In this document: in pieces, positions 28,780 to 38,059 of the stretch
Position numbering within the stretch: position 1 is the stretch's first letter
How the letters are laid out: every line of letters starts with the position of its first letter
NCBI RefSeq assembly: GCF_006782915.1
Contig: NZ_VCNP01000027.1
Coordinates: forward strand, 1 to 64,000
Direction: 5' to 3'
From: Streptomyces calvus
Lineage (GTDB): Bacteria; Actinomycetota; Actinomycetes; Streptomycetales; Streptomycetaceae
DNA length: 64,000 bases
Translations under genes and position numbers: made by a program
Notes under the pieces: model-generated
The model's database searches: none
Told to the model about the DNA's origin: nothing
The model's input: the letters and a program-made list of their open reading frames with translations, nothing else

Positions 28780-31479
28780 TCAGAACAGGCTCAGCAGTGC
28801 CTCCGCCGGGTCGGTGAGGGTGGTGTCCGTGCCGGGCAGGGGGAGTTCGAACCAGACCGTCTTGCCCCGGGGCGTACGGCGTGAGCCCCAGGCCGCGCTG
28901 AGCAGGCCGACGAGCTGCAGGCCCCGGCCGCCCTCGTCGGTGTCGCGGGCGCGCCGGCGGCGGGGCTGGACCAGGCCGGAGTCCCAGACCTCGCAGACCA
29001 GGGTGCGGTCGAGGAGCAGGCGGAGTCTGATCTCGCCCTCGCCGTACCGCAGGGCGTTGGTGACCAGCTCGCTGACCAGCAGCTCGGTGGTGTCGACCAG
29101 GGGCTCCATGTCCCAGCCGATCAGCTGCGCGCGGGCGTACTCGCGGGCGCGGCCCACGCTGCGCGGCTCGCGGGGCAGGGTCCAGTCGCCGACGGACTCG
29201 GCGGGCAGTCCCTGTACACGTGCCATCAGCAGGGCGATGTCGTCCTCGCCGTGGTGGGTGTCGAGGGTGTTGAGGACGTGGTCGCAGACGTCCTCCAGGT
29301 TCGGCCGGGTGTCGGCGGCGGTCGCCGTCGCCGGGGAGCGGCGGCCGGGCGACGGGTGGGAGCGGTCCGTCAGGGCGCCCACGAAGGCCTGGAGGCCCTC
29401 GTCGAGGGGGTGGTCGCGGCTTTCCACCAGGCCGTCCGTGTAGAGGGCGAGCAGGGCGCCCTCGGGCAGTTCGACCTCCACCTCCTCGAAGGGCTCACCG
29501 CCGACGCCCAGCGGCATGCCGGGCGGCACGTCCAGCATCAGCGCGGGCTCGCCCGGTTCGACCAGGACGGGCGGCAGATGACCGGCGTTGGCGAAGGTGC
29601 AGCGCCTGCTCACCGAGTCGTACACGGCGTACACGCAGGTCGCCAGGTAGACCTCGGACAGGTCGGCCTCGCGGGGGCGGCGGGCGGCACGGGTCGCCTG
29701 CCGGACGCCGCCCGCGGTGCCGAAGCCCTGCGAGGGTCCGCCGGGGGCGCCGAGGCCGCGGGCGATCTCGTCCAACTGGGCGAGCACTTCGGCGGGTTCC
29801 AGGTCGAGCTGGGCCAGGGTGCGCACGGCGGTGCGCAGTTCGCCCATCGCGACGGCCGCGCGCAGGCCGCGGCCCATGACGTCGCCGACGACGAGCGCGG
29901 TGCGGTGGCCCGGCAGTTCGATGACGTCGAACCAGTCGCCGCCGACCTCACTGGGCCGGCCGGTGGCCGCGTTGCCCGGCAGATAGCGGCAGGCGATGTC
30001 GAGTCCGGAGGCCTCGGGGTCGCCGGGCGGGAGCAGGGAGCGCTGCAGTATCAGCGCGCGTTCGTGCTCGCGCCGGTAGAGGCGGGCGTTGTCGATGCAG
30101 ACGGCGGCCCGCGCGGCCAGTTCCACCGCGAGGTCGCGGTCCCGGTCGCCGAACGGCTCGCTGCCCTTGGTGCGGGCGAACTGCGCGAGGCCCACCACCG
30201 TGTCGTGGGCGACCATCGGCACGGCGAGCGTGGACTGCACCAGGCCGCCCTCCTCGCCGGGCACGGCCTGCGGGCGGGCGGTGCGCAGGGCGTCCGCGCA
30301 GGGCGAGTTGAACGGGTAGTGGTGGACGGCGCCGAGCTTCACGGGCTCCTTGGTGCCGCTGAACGGCGCGCCGGCGACGGCGCTGGCAATGGCGACGCGG
30401 CGCACCTCGGCGCTGCCGTCGGCGAGGCCGGGCGGGGTCTCGTCACCGGCCAGCAGCCCTTGGTACAGGTCGACGGTGGCCAGGTCGCAGAAGCCGGGGA
30501 CGACGACGTCGAGGAGTTCGCGGGCGGTGGTCTCCAGGTCGAGGGAGTTCCCTATCCGGGCGCCCGCCTCGTTGAGAAGGGCGAGATTGCGCCGTGCCGC
30601 GGCGGCCTCGCGGGCGGCGGCGCGGCGGGCGGTGATGTCCGTGCCGAGCCAGGCGATGCCGATGGGCCGGCCGCTGCCGCTGTGCACGCGGTAGAGGTTG
30701 ACGGACCAGTGGCGCCGGTCGTCGGAGCCCGGCACGAACCCCGTGACGTGCATGTCCGTGATGGAGTCGCCGGTCTCCAGGACCCGGCGCAGGGTGGCGG
30801 CGACCCGATCGGCCTCGCCGCGCGGCAGGTAGTCGTGCACGCCCTTGCCGCGGTGGTCGTCGGGGCTGCCGCCGAAGATGGACGCGAACCGCTGGTTGGC
30901 GCGGCGTACCCGCAGGTCGGGGTCGATCAGCAGGAAGCCGAACGGAGATTGGCCGAATATGGCCTGCGACGCGGCGAGGTCCGTCTCGATGCGGCGCAGC
31001 GTGCGGACGTCGACGACGATGCAGACGGCGGCCTTCTCGCCCTCCTCGGTGCGCGTCGGCATGACGTACACCTCGGCCAGGCCCTCCCGGTCGCGCTCGT
31101 CCACGGCCGCCGAGTCCGGCAGCCGGAACGGCACGACTCCGGTCCACTCCCGTCCGTCGAGGATCTCGGCCATCTTGCGCTGGCCGCGCTCCCGCCGGAC
31201 GGGCTCGACGAACGCCTCGATGGGGTCCATGCCGACGGCGCGCTCGGCGGGGATGCCGAAGATCTGCTCGGCGCGCAGGCTCCACTGGTCGACCAGTCCG
31301 TCGGGGCCGATGGAGAAGGAGGCGACCTTGATGTAGTCGTACATCGAGCCGGGCGGACTGGTCTGCCACATCGTGTCGGCGGACGGAGCGTCGCCGAAGG
31401 CGAGGCCCTCCGCGGCCCTTGTCCTCGCGCCGCCCGACGAGTCCTCGGACTCCGTGGCCTTCGCTGGTATCTCGCTCAC
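28780..31479 (-). CDS. PAS-PAS-GAF-PP2C (SpoIIE-type) phosphatase with C-terminal HATPase domain
   Basis: The 899-residue cytoplasmic signalling protein starts at GTG 31479 (VSEIPAKATESEDSS) after GGAGGGGACGG. Two PAS-like regions (about 45-150 and 165-290) are followed by GAF (about 295-470), a SpoIIE/PP2C domain (about 475-730, with EVGGDWFDVIEL and VVGDVMGRG) and an RsbW-like ATPase (about 760-890, ELLVSELVTNALRYG). Such proteins both dephosphorylate and phosphorylate anti-sigma antagonists. Streptomyces have dozens of them, and the partner is not in view. A stand-alone HATPase lies just upstream on the same strand. Confidence 0.88.
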   Translation of the reverse strand: MSEIPAKATESEDSSGGARTRAAEGLAFGDAPSADTMWQTSPPGSMYDYIKVASFSIGPDGLVDQWSLRAEQIFGIPAERAVGMDPIEAFVEPVRRERGQRKMAEILDGREWTGVVPFRLPDSAAVDERDREGLAEVYVMPTRTEEGEKAAVCIVVDVRTLRRIETDLAASQAIFGQSPFGFLLIDPDLRVRRANQRFASIFGGSPDDHRGKGVHDYLPRGEADRVAATLRRVLETGDSITDMHVTGFVPGSDDRRHWSVNLYRVHSGSGRPIGIAWLGTDITARRAAAREAAAARRNLALLNEAGARIGNSLDLETTARELLDVVVPGFCDLATVDLYQGLLAGDETPPGLADGSAEVRRVAIASAVAGAPFSGTKEPVKLGAVHHYPFNSPCADALRTARPQAVPGEEGGLVQSTLAVPMVAHDTVVGLAQFARTKGSEPFGDRDRDLAVELAARAAVCIDNARLYRREHERALILQRSLLPPGDPEASGLDIACRYLPGNAATGRPSEVGGDWFDVIELPGHRTALVVGDVMGRGLRAAVAMGELRTAVRTLAQLDLEPAEVLAQLDEIARGLGAPGGPSQGFGTAGGVRQATRAARRPREADLSEVYLATCVYAVYDSVSRRCTFANAGHLPPVLVEPGEPALMLDVPPGMPLGVGGEPFEEVEVELPEGALLALYTDGLVESRDHPLDEGLQAFVGALTDRSHPSPGRRSPATATAADTRPNLEDVCDHVLNTLDTHHGEDDIALLMARVQGLPAESVGDWTLPREPRSVGRAREYARAQLIGWDMEPLVDTTELLVSELVTNALRYGEGEIRLRLLLDRTLVCEVWDSGLVQPRRRRARDTDEGGRGLQLVGLLSAAWGSRRTPRGKTVWFELPLPGTDTTLTDPAEALLSLF

Positions 31480-31745
31480 GCGAACCGTCCCCTCCAGCTC
31501 ACCGCGTCCGGCACCGGTCACCGGGGGCGGCTGCCCGCAGTATCCAGCACTACGGCGCCGCACGACACGGTGTTCACGATCACAGCACGGTCCCGATGCT
31601 TTTCGGTCCGTGCCGTGAGAACACTTCCAGACTTCTAACCAGCGCACACGTCATCGAACCCCTTTCTTCGACAACCGCCACGGGGCCGTACCGGTCACCC
31701 TTCGTGAGGGGCGGTCCGTGCGCCGTTGAACGCCCGTGCGACGGG

Positions 31746-32144
31746 TCATCGCGGCACCACGAGCTCGAACCACACGGTCTTGCCGGTGGCGCCCGGACGC
31801 GCCCCCCAGCGCCGGGTGGTGGAGGCCAGCAGCCGCAGTCCGCGCCCGCCTTCGTCGTCGGGCCGGGCGTCGCGTGCGCGCGGGAGGTCGGGCAGCGGGT
31901 CGGAGACCTCCACCAGGAGCACCCCGGAGTGGCCGCCGGGCCGTACCAGGCGGACGCCTATGGGGCCCGTGGCGTGCCGCAGGGCGTTGGTGACCAGCTC
32001 GCTGACCAGCAGCGCGGCCAGGTCGCCGACGCAGTCGAGGTCCCACAGGCGCAGTTGGTCCCGTACGGCGGAGCGGGCGGCGCGCACGGCACCCGGGTCC
32101 GCGGAGAAGGTCCACGCGGCCCAGTCGCCGCCGGTGTCGCTCAC
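31746..32144 (-). CDS. RsbW-like ATP-binding (HATPase) anti-sigma-type regulator
   Basis: The protein has about 132 residues. I prefer GTG 32144 (VSDTGGDWAAW), which has GGGGAAG eight bases upstream; GTG at 32174 is an alternative. The GHKL ATPase boxes are clear: N-box ALLVSELVTNALRHATG, G1 VSDPLPDLP and G2 DDEGGRGLRLL. It is likely a Ser/Thr kinase of an anti-sigma antagonist or a related switch protein. It lies 267 bases upstream of the large phosphatase, with which it may form a partner-switching pair; this is inference. Confidence 0.78.
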   Translation of the reverse strand: MSDTGGDWAAWTFSADPGAVRAARSAVRDQLRLWDLDCVGDLAALLVSELVTNALRHATGPIGVRLVRPGGHSGVLLVEVSDPLPDLPRARDARPDDEGGRGLRLLASTTRRWGARPGATGKTVWFELVVPR

Positions 32145-32342
32145 GCGGATCACTTCCCCGCCGAGGGAACCCACCCTTGTCCGTTTTCATGGGGTTAATG
32201 GGGACATACCCGGTAATCCGGAGGGCGTACCGCGCTCGACGGCGCATCGTGGCACCGGCGGCGCAGGACGGCGCCCACACCATGTCGGCGCTGCCCCCGC
32301 GCGCCCGCGCCGCGCCTCACGCGCCCTGCCCCTGATGGGGGG

Positions 32343-32750
32343 TCACGGATGCCGTGCGGCGTGGCTGAGGGTGTCCCGGACGGCGGGGACGTCGTGGTCG
32401 AGCCAGTCGACGTCCCAGATCCGGTCGGGGGTGAGCCAGCGCAGCGCGTCGTGGTCCTCGAGCGGTCGCGGGGCGGGGGATCCGGGGCGCAGGCTCGCGG
32501 TCCACACCTGCATCACGTACGGCGGCCGCAGCGGCCACTGACCCGGGACGCGCTCGCCGGCCGCGGCGTCGACCCCGAGTTCCTCGCGCAACTCCCGTAC
32601 GACGGCCGCCTCCGGGCTCTCGCCGGGCTCCACCTTGCCGCCGGGCAGCTCCCAGCGCCCGGCCAGGTCCGCGGGCGCGCTCCGCCGGGCGGCGAGCAGC
32701 CGCCCCTCGTGCCACAGGGCCGCACCGACCACCACGATCCGCTCGCTCAT
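32343..32750 (-). CDS. NUDIX hydrolase, MutT-like
   Basis: The 135-residue product carries a full NUDIX box, GKVEPGESPEAAVVRELREE followed by LGV, with the metal-binding REXXEE core. The N-terminal strand IVVVGAALWHEGRLLAARRS is typical of MutT, and the C-terminus has WLTPDRI. It probably hydrolyses a nucleoside diphosphate derivative such as an oxidised dNTP. Start: ATG 32750. Confidence 0.88.
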   Translation of the reverse strand: MSERIVVVGAALWHEGRLLAARRSAPADLAGRWELPGGKVEPGESPEAAVVRELREELGVDAAAGERVPGQWPLRPPYVMQVWTASLRPGSPAPRPLEDHDALRWLTPDRIWDVDWLDHDVPAVRDTLSHAARHP

Positions 32751-32804
32751 GCGCCGGAGCCTACGGCAGGGCCGGGCCGCGGCCGTCCGGCGAGGCGGTC
32801 CGGG

Positions 32805-32993
32805 TCAGCCGGCGGACGCGCCGTTCGGGCCGACCCGTTCGACCCAGTAGAGCTGCTGGTGGCCGCGCTCGTCGAGGCTGTTGGCGATCCTCTCGACCTC
32901 CGCGCGGGTGGCGTACCTGCCGACCCGGTAGCGGTTGCCGTTGTCGTCCTGACGCACGACGAGCCAGGGAAGAGTCACCGTGCCGTCGCTCAT
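32805..32993 (-). CDS. Small SPOR-like protein (62 aa)
   Basis: The product begins MSDGTVTLPWLVVRQDDNGN, followed by YRVGRYATRAEVERIANSL and a QQLYWVERV strand. This beta-alpha-beta pattern resembles a minimal SPOR domain and is a common small protein in Streptomyces. Start ATG 32993 follows GGAGGGGAG. No signal peptide or membrane segment is visible, so septal targeting is uncertain. Confidence 0.75.
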   Translation of the reverse strand: MSDGTVTLPWLVVRQDDNGNRYRVGRYATRAEVERIANSLDERGHQQLYWVERVGPNGASAG

Positions 32994-32999
32994 CGCTCC

Positions 33000-33369
33000 C
33001 CTCCACTTCCCCCCTGCGGCCCGCGCCGCACCCCGCCCGATAAGGAAACCCCAGTCCGCATATGCCCGAGCCTACGCCTTACCTTCACTGAGCGAATACG
33101 GCTTTTCACAAAGAGGCACGTAACCAGCCAGAACACAGGGGGCGCACGGGGGCGGACGCGCCGTGCATGAAGGCCGACGCGTCCGGTCAGCGGCGTACCC
33201 CCGGGTGCGCCCCGCTCCAGGGGCGACCAGGGAGAACGGCCAGATTGCTACGGCGCCGGGGCAGGGGCGCGCACGAGCCGTGCGCCGGAGCGGAGGCACG
33301 GCGAGGGTGCGGAAGGGAGTGCGCGGGAGTGCGCGGGTGAGGGCGACGAGGCGCGACGGGCCGGAAGCG
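33000..33369. other. Intergenic region between the SPOR-like gene and the GntR gene
   Basis: No convincing gene is present. A 7-bp stem with a 3-base loop (GCGCACG at 33269-33275 and CGTGCGC at 33279-33285) lies 85 bases beyond the GntR stop and may terminate it. The part near 33055-33120 is less GC-rich and probably holds the promoter for the SPOR-like gene. Confidence 0.45.
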
Positions 33370-34122
33370 CTACTTCACGGGGAGGTGGTAGGAGGCCCGG
33401 TAGCGGTCGGCGGGGATGACCACGTCGGCGGTCTCCACCGGGCGGCCGGAGGCGAAGTAGGTGCGCTGGATGACCAGCACGACATGGCCCGGGACGCCGC
33501 CCAGCACCAGCAACTCCTCGGCGAGACCGGGGCGGGCGCCGACCTCCTCCGTGACGTTGTCCACGATGACGTCGATGGCGCGCATGCGCTCGACCACGCC
33601 CATGCCGCCGAGCGGCCCCTCCTCGGGGAGCATCACGGGCGTCCGGCCGGTGAGGGCCAGCGGCTCCCAGGAGGTGGAGAGCATCATCGGCTCGCCGGCA
33701 TCGCGGAAGAGGTACTTGGTGCGCATCACGCGGTCGCCGGGCTCGATGGCGAGGCGCTCCGCGACGGCGGCGCCGGCGTCGGTCTGCTCGCTGTGCGACT
33801 CCCAGGTGCCCCGGACGCCCCCGTCGGCCTGCTCCTGACGGAAGGGCGTGGCCCCGCGCTCGGGACGGAAGCCGGAGCGGGCGACCCGCCGGGGCACCGG
33901 CTGCTCCCGCACATAGGTGCCCGAGCCGGAGCGGCCCTCCACGAGCCCTTCCGCCATGAGCACCTTGCGCGCCTCCAGCGCGACGGTGTCCGAGACGCCG
34001 TACTCCTCGCGGATCCGTGCCTGGGAGGGCAGCCGGGTGTGCGGCGGGAGCCGGCCGTCGACGATCTTCTTGCGGAGATCACCCGCGACGCGCAGGTACG
34101 CCGGCTGCTCACCGAATGTCAC
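33370..34122 (-). CDS. GntR/HutC family transcriptional regulator with UTRA domain
   Basis: The 250-residue protein starts at GTG 34122 after GGGAGCG. The N-terminal winged helix contains LPSQARIREEYGVSDTVALEARKVLMAEGLVEGRSGSGTYV (about residues 30-70, quoted in part order). The C-terminal UTRA ligand-binding domain shows MRTKYLFRDAGEPMMLSTSW and ends in VVIPADRYRASYHL. Two direct AGGTTGT heptamers upstream (34138-34144 and 34170-34176, 32 bp apart) could be autoregulatory sites. The ligand is unknown; no metabolic operon adjoins it. Confidence 0.85.
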   Translation of the reverse strand: MTFGEQPAYLRVAGDLRKKIVDGRLPPHTRLPSQARIREEYGVSDTVALEARKVLMAEGLVEGRSGSGTYVREQPVPRRVARSGFRPERGATPFRQEQADGGVRGTWESHSEQTDAGAAVAERLAIEPGDRVMRTKYLFRDAGEPMMLSTSWEPLALTGRTPVMLPEEGPLGGMGVVERMRAIDVIVDNVTEEVGARPGLAEELLVLGGVPGHVVLVIQRTYFASGRPVETADVVIPADRYRASYHLPVK

Positions 34123-34269
34123 GGGCCGCTCCCATCAGGTTGTACAGACAGCAACAGCGTCGCAACCGTAGGTTGTGCCAGGCAAGCGAAGGCCAGAGAA
34201 TCACTCGATGTGATGACATTCGCGGGGTGAGGCCTTCACGCAGGCACTTTCTCCCCGCTGTGTTCGTCT

Positions 34270-35475
34270 TCACACCTGCATGCCCCCGCTGTCGGTGTCG
34301 CGCTCGGCCTCCTCGTCGTACACGGGCGGCGCGGTGGCCAGCCCCAGAGCCTTGCGCGCGGTGACCGAGCCGTCGGGGTCGACGAGGTCCCAGCCCCTGT
34401 CGTAGTGCTCGTAGTAGGTGTCCACGTCGCCGGAGGCCGCGGCCTTCGCCCACTCCTCCTCGGCCTCGTCCAGGTCGGCGGTGAGTTCCCGCACCGGCCG
34501 TTGCGCGTCGGCGGGCCACCGGTGCTCGCGCAGCAGCCGGGTCTGCTCGGCGAGCGCCGTCGCCATCTCCGCCGCCCACTCCTTGTGCCCCGGCAGGTCG
34601 TCCTCCACGTACTCGGCCTCGGGGGCGCGGTCCAGGGCGTCGTTGAGCACGTCCGCCGCCTCCAGGTAGGCCAGTTGGTGGGCGTCGAGCGTGGTCTCGT
34701 CCCTGCGCAGCGAGCCCGTGAGGGTCTGCTGCGCGTCCCGGTTGCCGAAGACGCAGGTGATCTCGCGGTCGCCGAAGCGCCAGCTCTCCCGGGACGGCAG
34801 GAGGTAGTACACGTCCACCTCGGCGGGCAGCGCCCAGCCGTCCATCACATAGGCGTCCCGGAGGTCGTAGCACCGGTCGTCGGCGGTGGCGGACAGGTCG
34901 TCCTCGCCGGGGAAGGCCCCGTCGGGCACGGTGACGACGGCGAAGACCTCGCCGTCGTGCTCGCCGGCGCAGGGCACCGGGTCGGCGTCGGCGGCCCAGC
35001 CCTCCAGTCCGCCGGGCGAGTCGAAGCAGTCGCCCTTGCGCAGGGTGAGGACGCTGTTGCCGCGCGCCCCGTCCTCGACGGCCTCCCAGACGTCGGCCGC
35101 GAACCCGGTCGCCAGCGACACCGTCCACAGCGCGAGCCCGAGCGACGACAGCGCCGCTCCCGCGATCGCCATCCCCCGTCCCCGCTCCCCGCGCCGTCGG
35201 ATCTGCCACAGCGCCACCAGTCCGAGCACCAGCCCGACGGCGGGCAGGAAGCACAGGACGCCGAAGACCAGGGCGGCGACGGCGACACCGTTGACGGCGG
35301 CCGGCGGCCGGGGACCGTAGGGGCCGTAGAGCCCGTACGGTGCGAGGCCCTGCTGCCCTCCGTACGGGAACTGCTGCGGCGGGTGGGCGCCTTGCGGCGG
35401 GAGCCCGGGGTACGGACCCCCGAAGTCCCGCGGGTCGTGCGGAGGCTGGGGCCCGGAGGGCGGAGGTATGGACAC
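34270..35475 (-). CDS. DUF4190 / septum-formation-domain membrane protein
   Basis: The protein has about 401 residues. The Pro/Gly/Tyr-rich cytoplasmic tail (about 60 residues) precedes two helices of the DUF4190 type (AALVFGVLCFLPAVGLVLGL and GAALSSLGLALWTVSLATG). The extracellular part has paired cysteines (KGDCFDS, VPCAGEHDGEVFAVV, DRCYDL, ITCVFG), matching the septum-formation domain family, and ends in a helical acidic tail. I prefer the GTG at 35475: a TACGAT -10-like box lies seven bases before it and there is no Shine-Dalgarno, so the mRNA may be leaderless. The ATG at 35484 would lie inside that box. Confidence 0.72.
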   Translation of the reverse strand: MSIPPPSGPQPPHDPRDFGGPYPGLPPQGAHPPQQFPYGGQQGLAPYGLYGPYGPRPPAAVNGVAVAALVFGVLCFLPAVGLVLGLVALWQIRRRGERGRGMAIAGAALSSLGLALWTVSLATGFAADVWEAVEDGARGNSVLTLRKGDCFDSPGGLEGWAADADPVPCAGEHDGEVFAVVTVPDGAFPGEDDLSATADDRCYDLRDAYVMDGWALPAEVDVYYLLPSRESWRFGDREITCVFGNRDAQQTLTGSLRRDETTLDAHQLAYLEAADVLNDALDRAPEAEYVEDDLPGHKEWAAEMATALAEQTRLLREHRWPADAQRPVRELTADLDEAEEEWAKAAASGDVDTYYEHYDRGWDLVDPDGSVTARKALGLATAPPVYDEEAERDTDSGGMQV

Positions 35476-35492
35476 GAGGCGCATCGTAAGCG

Positions 35493-35531
35493 CGGCCCGG
35501 CCCTGCCCCGTCCACGGGGCGGGCCGGGCCG
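35493..35531. terminator. Terminator downstream of the secreted subtilase gene
   Basis: CGGCCCGGCCC-T-GCCCCG (35493-35510) pairs with CGGGGCGGGCCGGGCCG (35515-35531), with one bulged base and a 4-base loop. Confidence 0.65.
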
Positions 35532-35588
35532 CCCGGCCCGTTCACCGTCCCGGGGACGGGGATCGGGCCGTGCGGTGCGGGGACCGGG

Positions 35589-37169
35589 TCAGAACTGCAG
35601 GGCCCAGCCGTTCAGCCGGCCGGTGTCCCAGGACGCGTTGTCGCTGACGCGCAGCTTCCACGTGCCGTTCGCCGTCTCGGAGGAGGCGTCGACCGTGTAC
35701 GTGGTCCTGATGTCGTTGGCGCTGCCGCCGGTGCCGTAGCCCTTGAGGGTGTAGGCCGTGCCGTCGGGGGCGACCAGCTGGACCTGGAGGTCGCCGATGT
35801 AGGTGTGGGTGATGTCGACGTCGACGGCCAGGTTCGAGGGCGCGTTGCCGGAGACGCCGGAGACCGTCACCGGGGACTCCACGGTGGAGTTGTCGGCGAT
35901 GGTGTAGTCGGTGGTGCTCTCGAAGCGGTCGCCGGTCGGGGGCTCGGTGGTGCCGCCGTCGCCCACGTACAGCAGGCGGTTGGGCGAGCCGCTGCCCGGG
36001 CTGCCGACGACGCCGGTGGTGGCGGCGGAGGTCAGCGCGGAGGAGACCTGGGCGGGCGTGGCCGAGGGGTTGTCGGCCAGGTGGAGGGCGGCCGCGCCGG
36101 CGACGTGCGGGCTCGCCATCGAGGTGCCGGAGATGGTGTTGGTGGCCGTGTCGCTGGTGCGCCAGGCGGAGGTGATGGAGGAACCCGGTGCGAACAGGTC
36201 CAGCACGGAACCGTAGTTGGAGTAGCTGGCGCGGGCGTCACCGGAGGTGGTGGCGCCGACGGTGATCGCCTCGCTCACGCGGGCCGGTGACTTGGTGGAG
36301 GCGTCGGTGGACTCGTTGCCGGCCGCGACGACGAAGGTGACGCCGGTGCCGATGGCGTTGCGGACGGCCGTGTCGATCGCGTTGTCGGCGCCGCCGCCGA
36401 GCGACATGTTGGCGACGGCCGGCTTGACCGCGTTGCGCGCCACCCAGTCGATGCCGGCGACGACCTGGGCGGTGGTGCCGGAGCCGGAGTTGTTCAGCAC
36501 GCGGACGCCGACGATCTTCGCCTTCTTGGCGACGCCGTAGGAGGTGCCCGCGACGGTGCCGGCGACGTGGGTGCCGTGGCCGTGGCCGTCCTGGGCGGTG
36601 TTGTCGTTGTCGACGGCGTCGTAGCCGTTGGAGGCGCGGCCGCCGAAGTCGCTGTGGGTGATGCGGACGCCGGTGTCGATGACGTACGCCGTCACGCCCT
36701 GCCCGGCGGAGTCCGGGTAGGTGTAGGAGCTGTTCAGCGGCAGGTTGCGCTGGTCGATCCGGTCCAGGCCCCAGGACGGCGGGCTGGGCTGGGTGCCGGT
36801 GATGTGGAAGGTGCGGTTCTGGATCACCGAGGCGACGGCCGGGTCTGCGGCGAGACGTTTCGCCTCGGTCTCGGAGGCCTCGACCTCGTAGCCGTTCAGG
36901 GCCTTGGTGTACGTGCGCTCGATGTCGGCGCCGTACTTCTCGGCCAGCGCGCGGCCCTCGGCGGAGCCGGACCGGGCCTCGTCCGTCTTGAGGGTCACGA
37001 TGTAGCTGCCGGCCACGGCGCTCGCGTCGCCGGCGTACTGGATGCGGCCTTCGGGGGCGACCGGGGCCGCACCCGCGGGGAGAGCGGAGACGAGACTCGC
37101 GACGAGGGCCGCGGTGGTCGCGGCGCCGAGGGCGGTCAGTCTTCGCCGGGGGTGACGCATCACTGTCAT
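35589..37169 (-). CDS. Secreted S8 subtilisin-like serine protease with P-domain
   Basis: The 526-residue preproprotein starts at ATG 37169 with GGAGGAA upstream. It has a signal peptide (to about residue 34, ALPAGA), an I9-type propeptide (GSYIVTLKTDEARSG to about 125) and an S8 catalytic domain. The catalytic residues lie in AYVIDTGV (Asp), GHGTHVAG (His) and GTSMASPH (Ser), with the oxyanion Asn in VAAGNES. The C-terminal 110 residues form a proprotein-convertase P-domain (FESTTDYTIADNSTVESP, ending LNGWALQF). It probably degrades proteins outside the cell. Confidence 0.92.
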   Translation of the reverse strand: MTVMRHPRRRLTALGAATTAALVASLVSALPAGAAPVAPEGRIQYAGDASAVAGSYIVTLKTDEARSGSAEGRALAEKYGADIERTYTKALNGYEVEASETEAKRLAADPAVASVIQNRTFHITGTQPSPPSWGLDRIDQRNLPLNSSYTYPDSAGQGVTAYVIDTGVRITHSDFGGRASNGYDAVDNDNTAQDGHGHGTHVAGTVAGTSYGVAKKAKIVGVRVLNNSGSGTTAQVVAGIDWVARNAVKPAVANMSLGGGADNAIDTAVRNAIGTGVTFVVAAGNESTDASTKSPARVSEAITVGATTSGDARASYSNYGSVLDLFAPGSSITSAWRTSDTATNTISGTSMASPHVAGAAALHLADNPSATPAQVSSALTSAATTGVVGSPGSGSPNRLLYVGDGGTTEPPTGDRFESTTDYTIADNSTVESPVTVSGVSGNAPSNLAVDVDITHTYIGDLQVQLVAPDGTAYTLKGYGTGGSANDIRTTYTVDASSETANGTWKLRVSDNASWDTGRLNGWALQF

Positions 37170-37505
37170 GTGAGGGTTCCTCCTCAGTCGGTGGTGCGCG
37201 TGCTGTGGGGGTGTGGTGCGGTCCGGCGCACGCGCGGCGCGGGTGGCGCGGGGCGCGCGCGTCGGAGACGCGGACGAGCGCGACCGCTGACGGGATCATG
37301 ACAATGGCAACGGCCGTTCACGTGCGTCAGCCGAAAGATTGAGGGTTCCACAGGAATTGCACAAGAGGGCCTGCGTGAACGTCACGGCCGTGACATCCCC
37401 CCGTCACAACGGCCGCCCGGCCACCCGCCGTTCACGCCGGGCCCCGGCGCGGCGGCGGGCGGCCCTCGGGTACGGCGGGCCGCCGGCCGCCGCGAGCGCC
37501 CGCGC
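37170..37505. promoter_or_regulatory. Upstream region of the subtilase gene with two palindromes sharing ACGGCCGT
   Basis: AACGGCCGTT (37309-37318) and GTCACGGCCGTGAC (37381-37394) are perfect palindromes with the same ACGGCCGT core. They lie about 75 bp apart and 140-225 bp ahead of the minus-strand protease gene. They could be operator sites. No gene is apparent in this stretch. Confidence 0.4.
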
Positions 37506-38059
37506 TCAGTCGTCGAAGGCCGTGGCCCGGGTGCGCTTCTCCCAGGCCAGGACGTCCTCGCGGACTTGGTCGAGGTGGCCGAGGACCTCCTCGCGGACCT
37601 GGTCGAGGTGGCCGAGGACCGCGCCGACACCGTCGTCGCCGAGCGGCAGGCGCAACGGCGGGCGCTCCGCCTCCAGCGCGGCCGGGACGAGCGCGGCGGC
37701 CTTCGCCGGATCACCGGGCTGGGTTCCGTTCGGGGTGCGCGGAGGCGTGCCGGAGGGCGGCGCGGCACGGGTAACGGGCCGCGTGGGCCGGGCAGCGGCC
37801 GGGACGGCACGGGTGGCGGCCTGGACGGGCCGTGCCGGAGGCCCACGCGGGACAGATCGCGGCCGGGACGGCACGGGCGGGGGCCTGGGCGGCCGGTGTT
37901 GGGGGCCCGCGCGGGATGGATCGCGGCCGGGACGGCGTGGGCGGGTGGCGGTCAGTGCGGGCCGGGTGGCGGACGTCGGTGCGGCCCGTCGTTGGAGTAC
38001 CGCGCGGCACGGTAACGGCCTGCGCGCAGAGCGTCGTTGGTTGCAGGCCCCGTGCCCGG
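37506..38059 (-). other. Repeat-rich region with a possible C-terminal gene fragment
   Basis: A minus-strand frame ends at 37506 with amphipathic text VGAVLGHLDQVREEVLGHL, a repeated second LDQVRED, then VLAWEKRTRATAFDD. Its third positions are almost all G/C from about 37710 down to the stop, so that part may be coding. No ATG or GTG start exists in frame, and upstream (37790-37990) the DNA consists of about three imperfect GC-rich repeats containing GCGGCCGGGACGGCACGGG. A near-perfect 30-bp direct repeat (37563-37621) encodes the duplicated helix. It is either a decayed gene or a small protein with an unusual start. Confidence 0.35.

Noticed and set aside
37566..38015. Plus-strand gene starting with TTG in the repeat-rich region
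   Set aside because: Composition at the 37506 end favours the minus strand, there is no ribosome-binding site, and the translation becomes Gly/Arg-rich low complexity.
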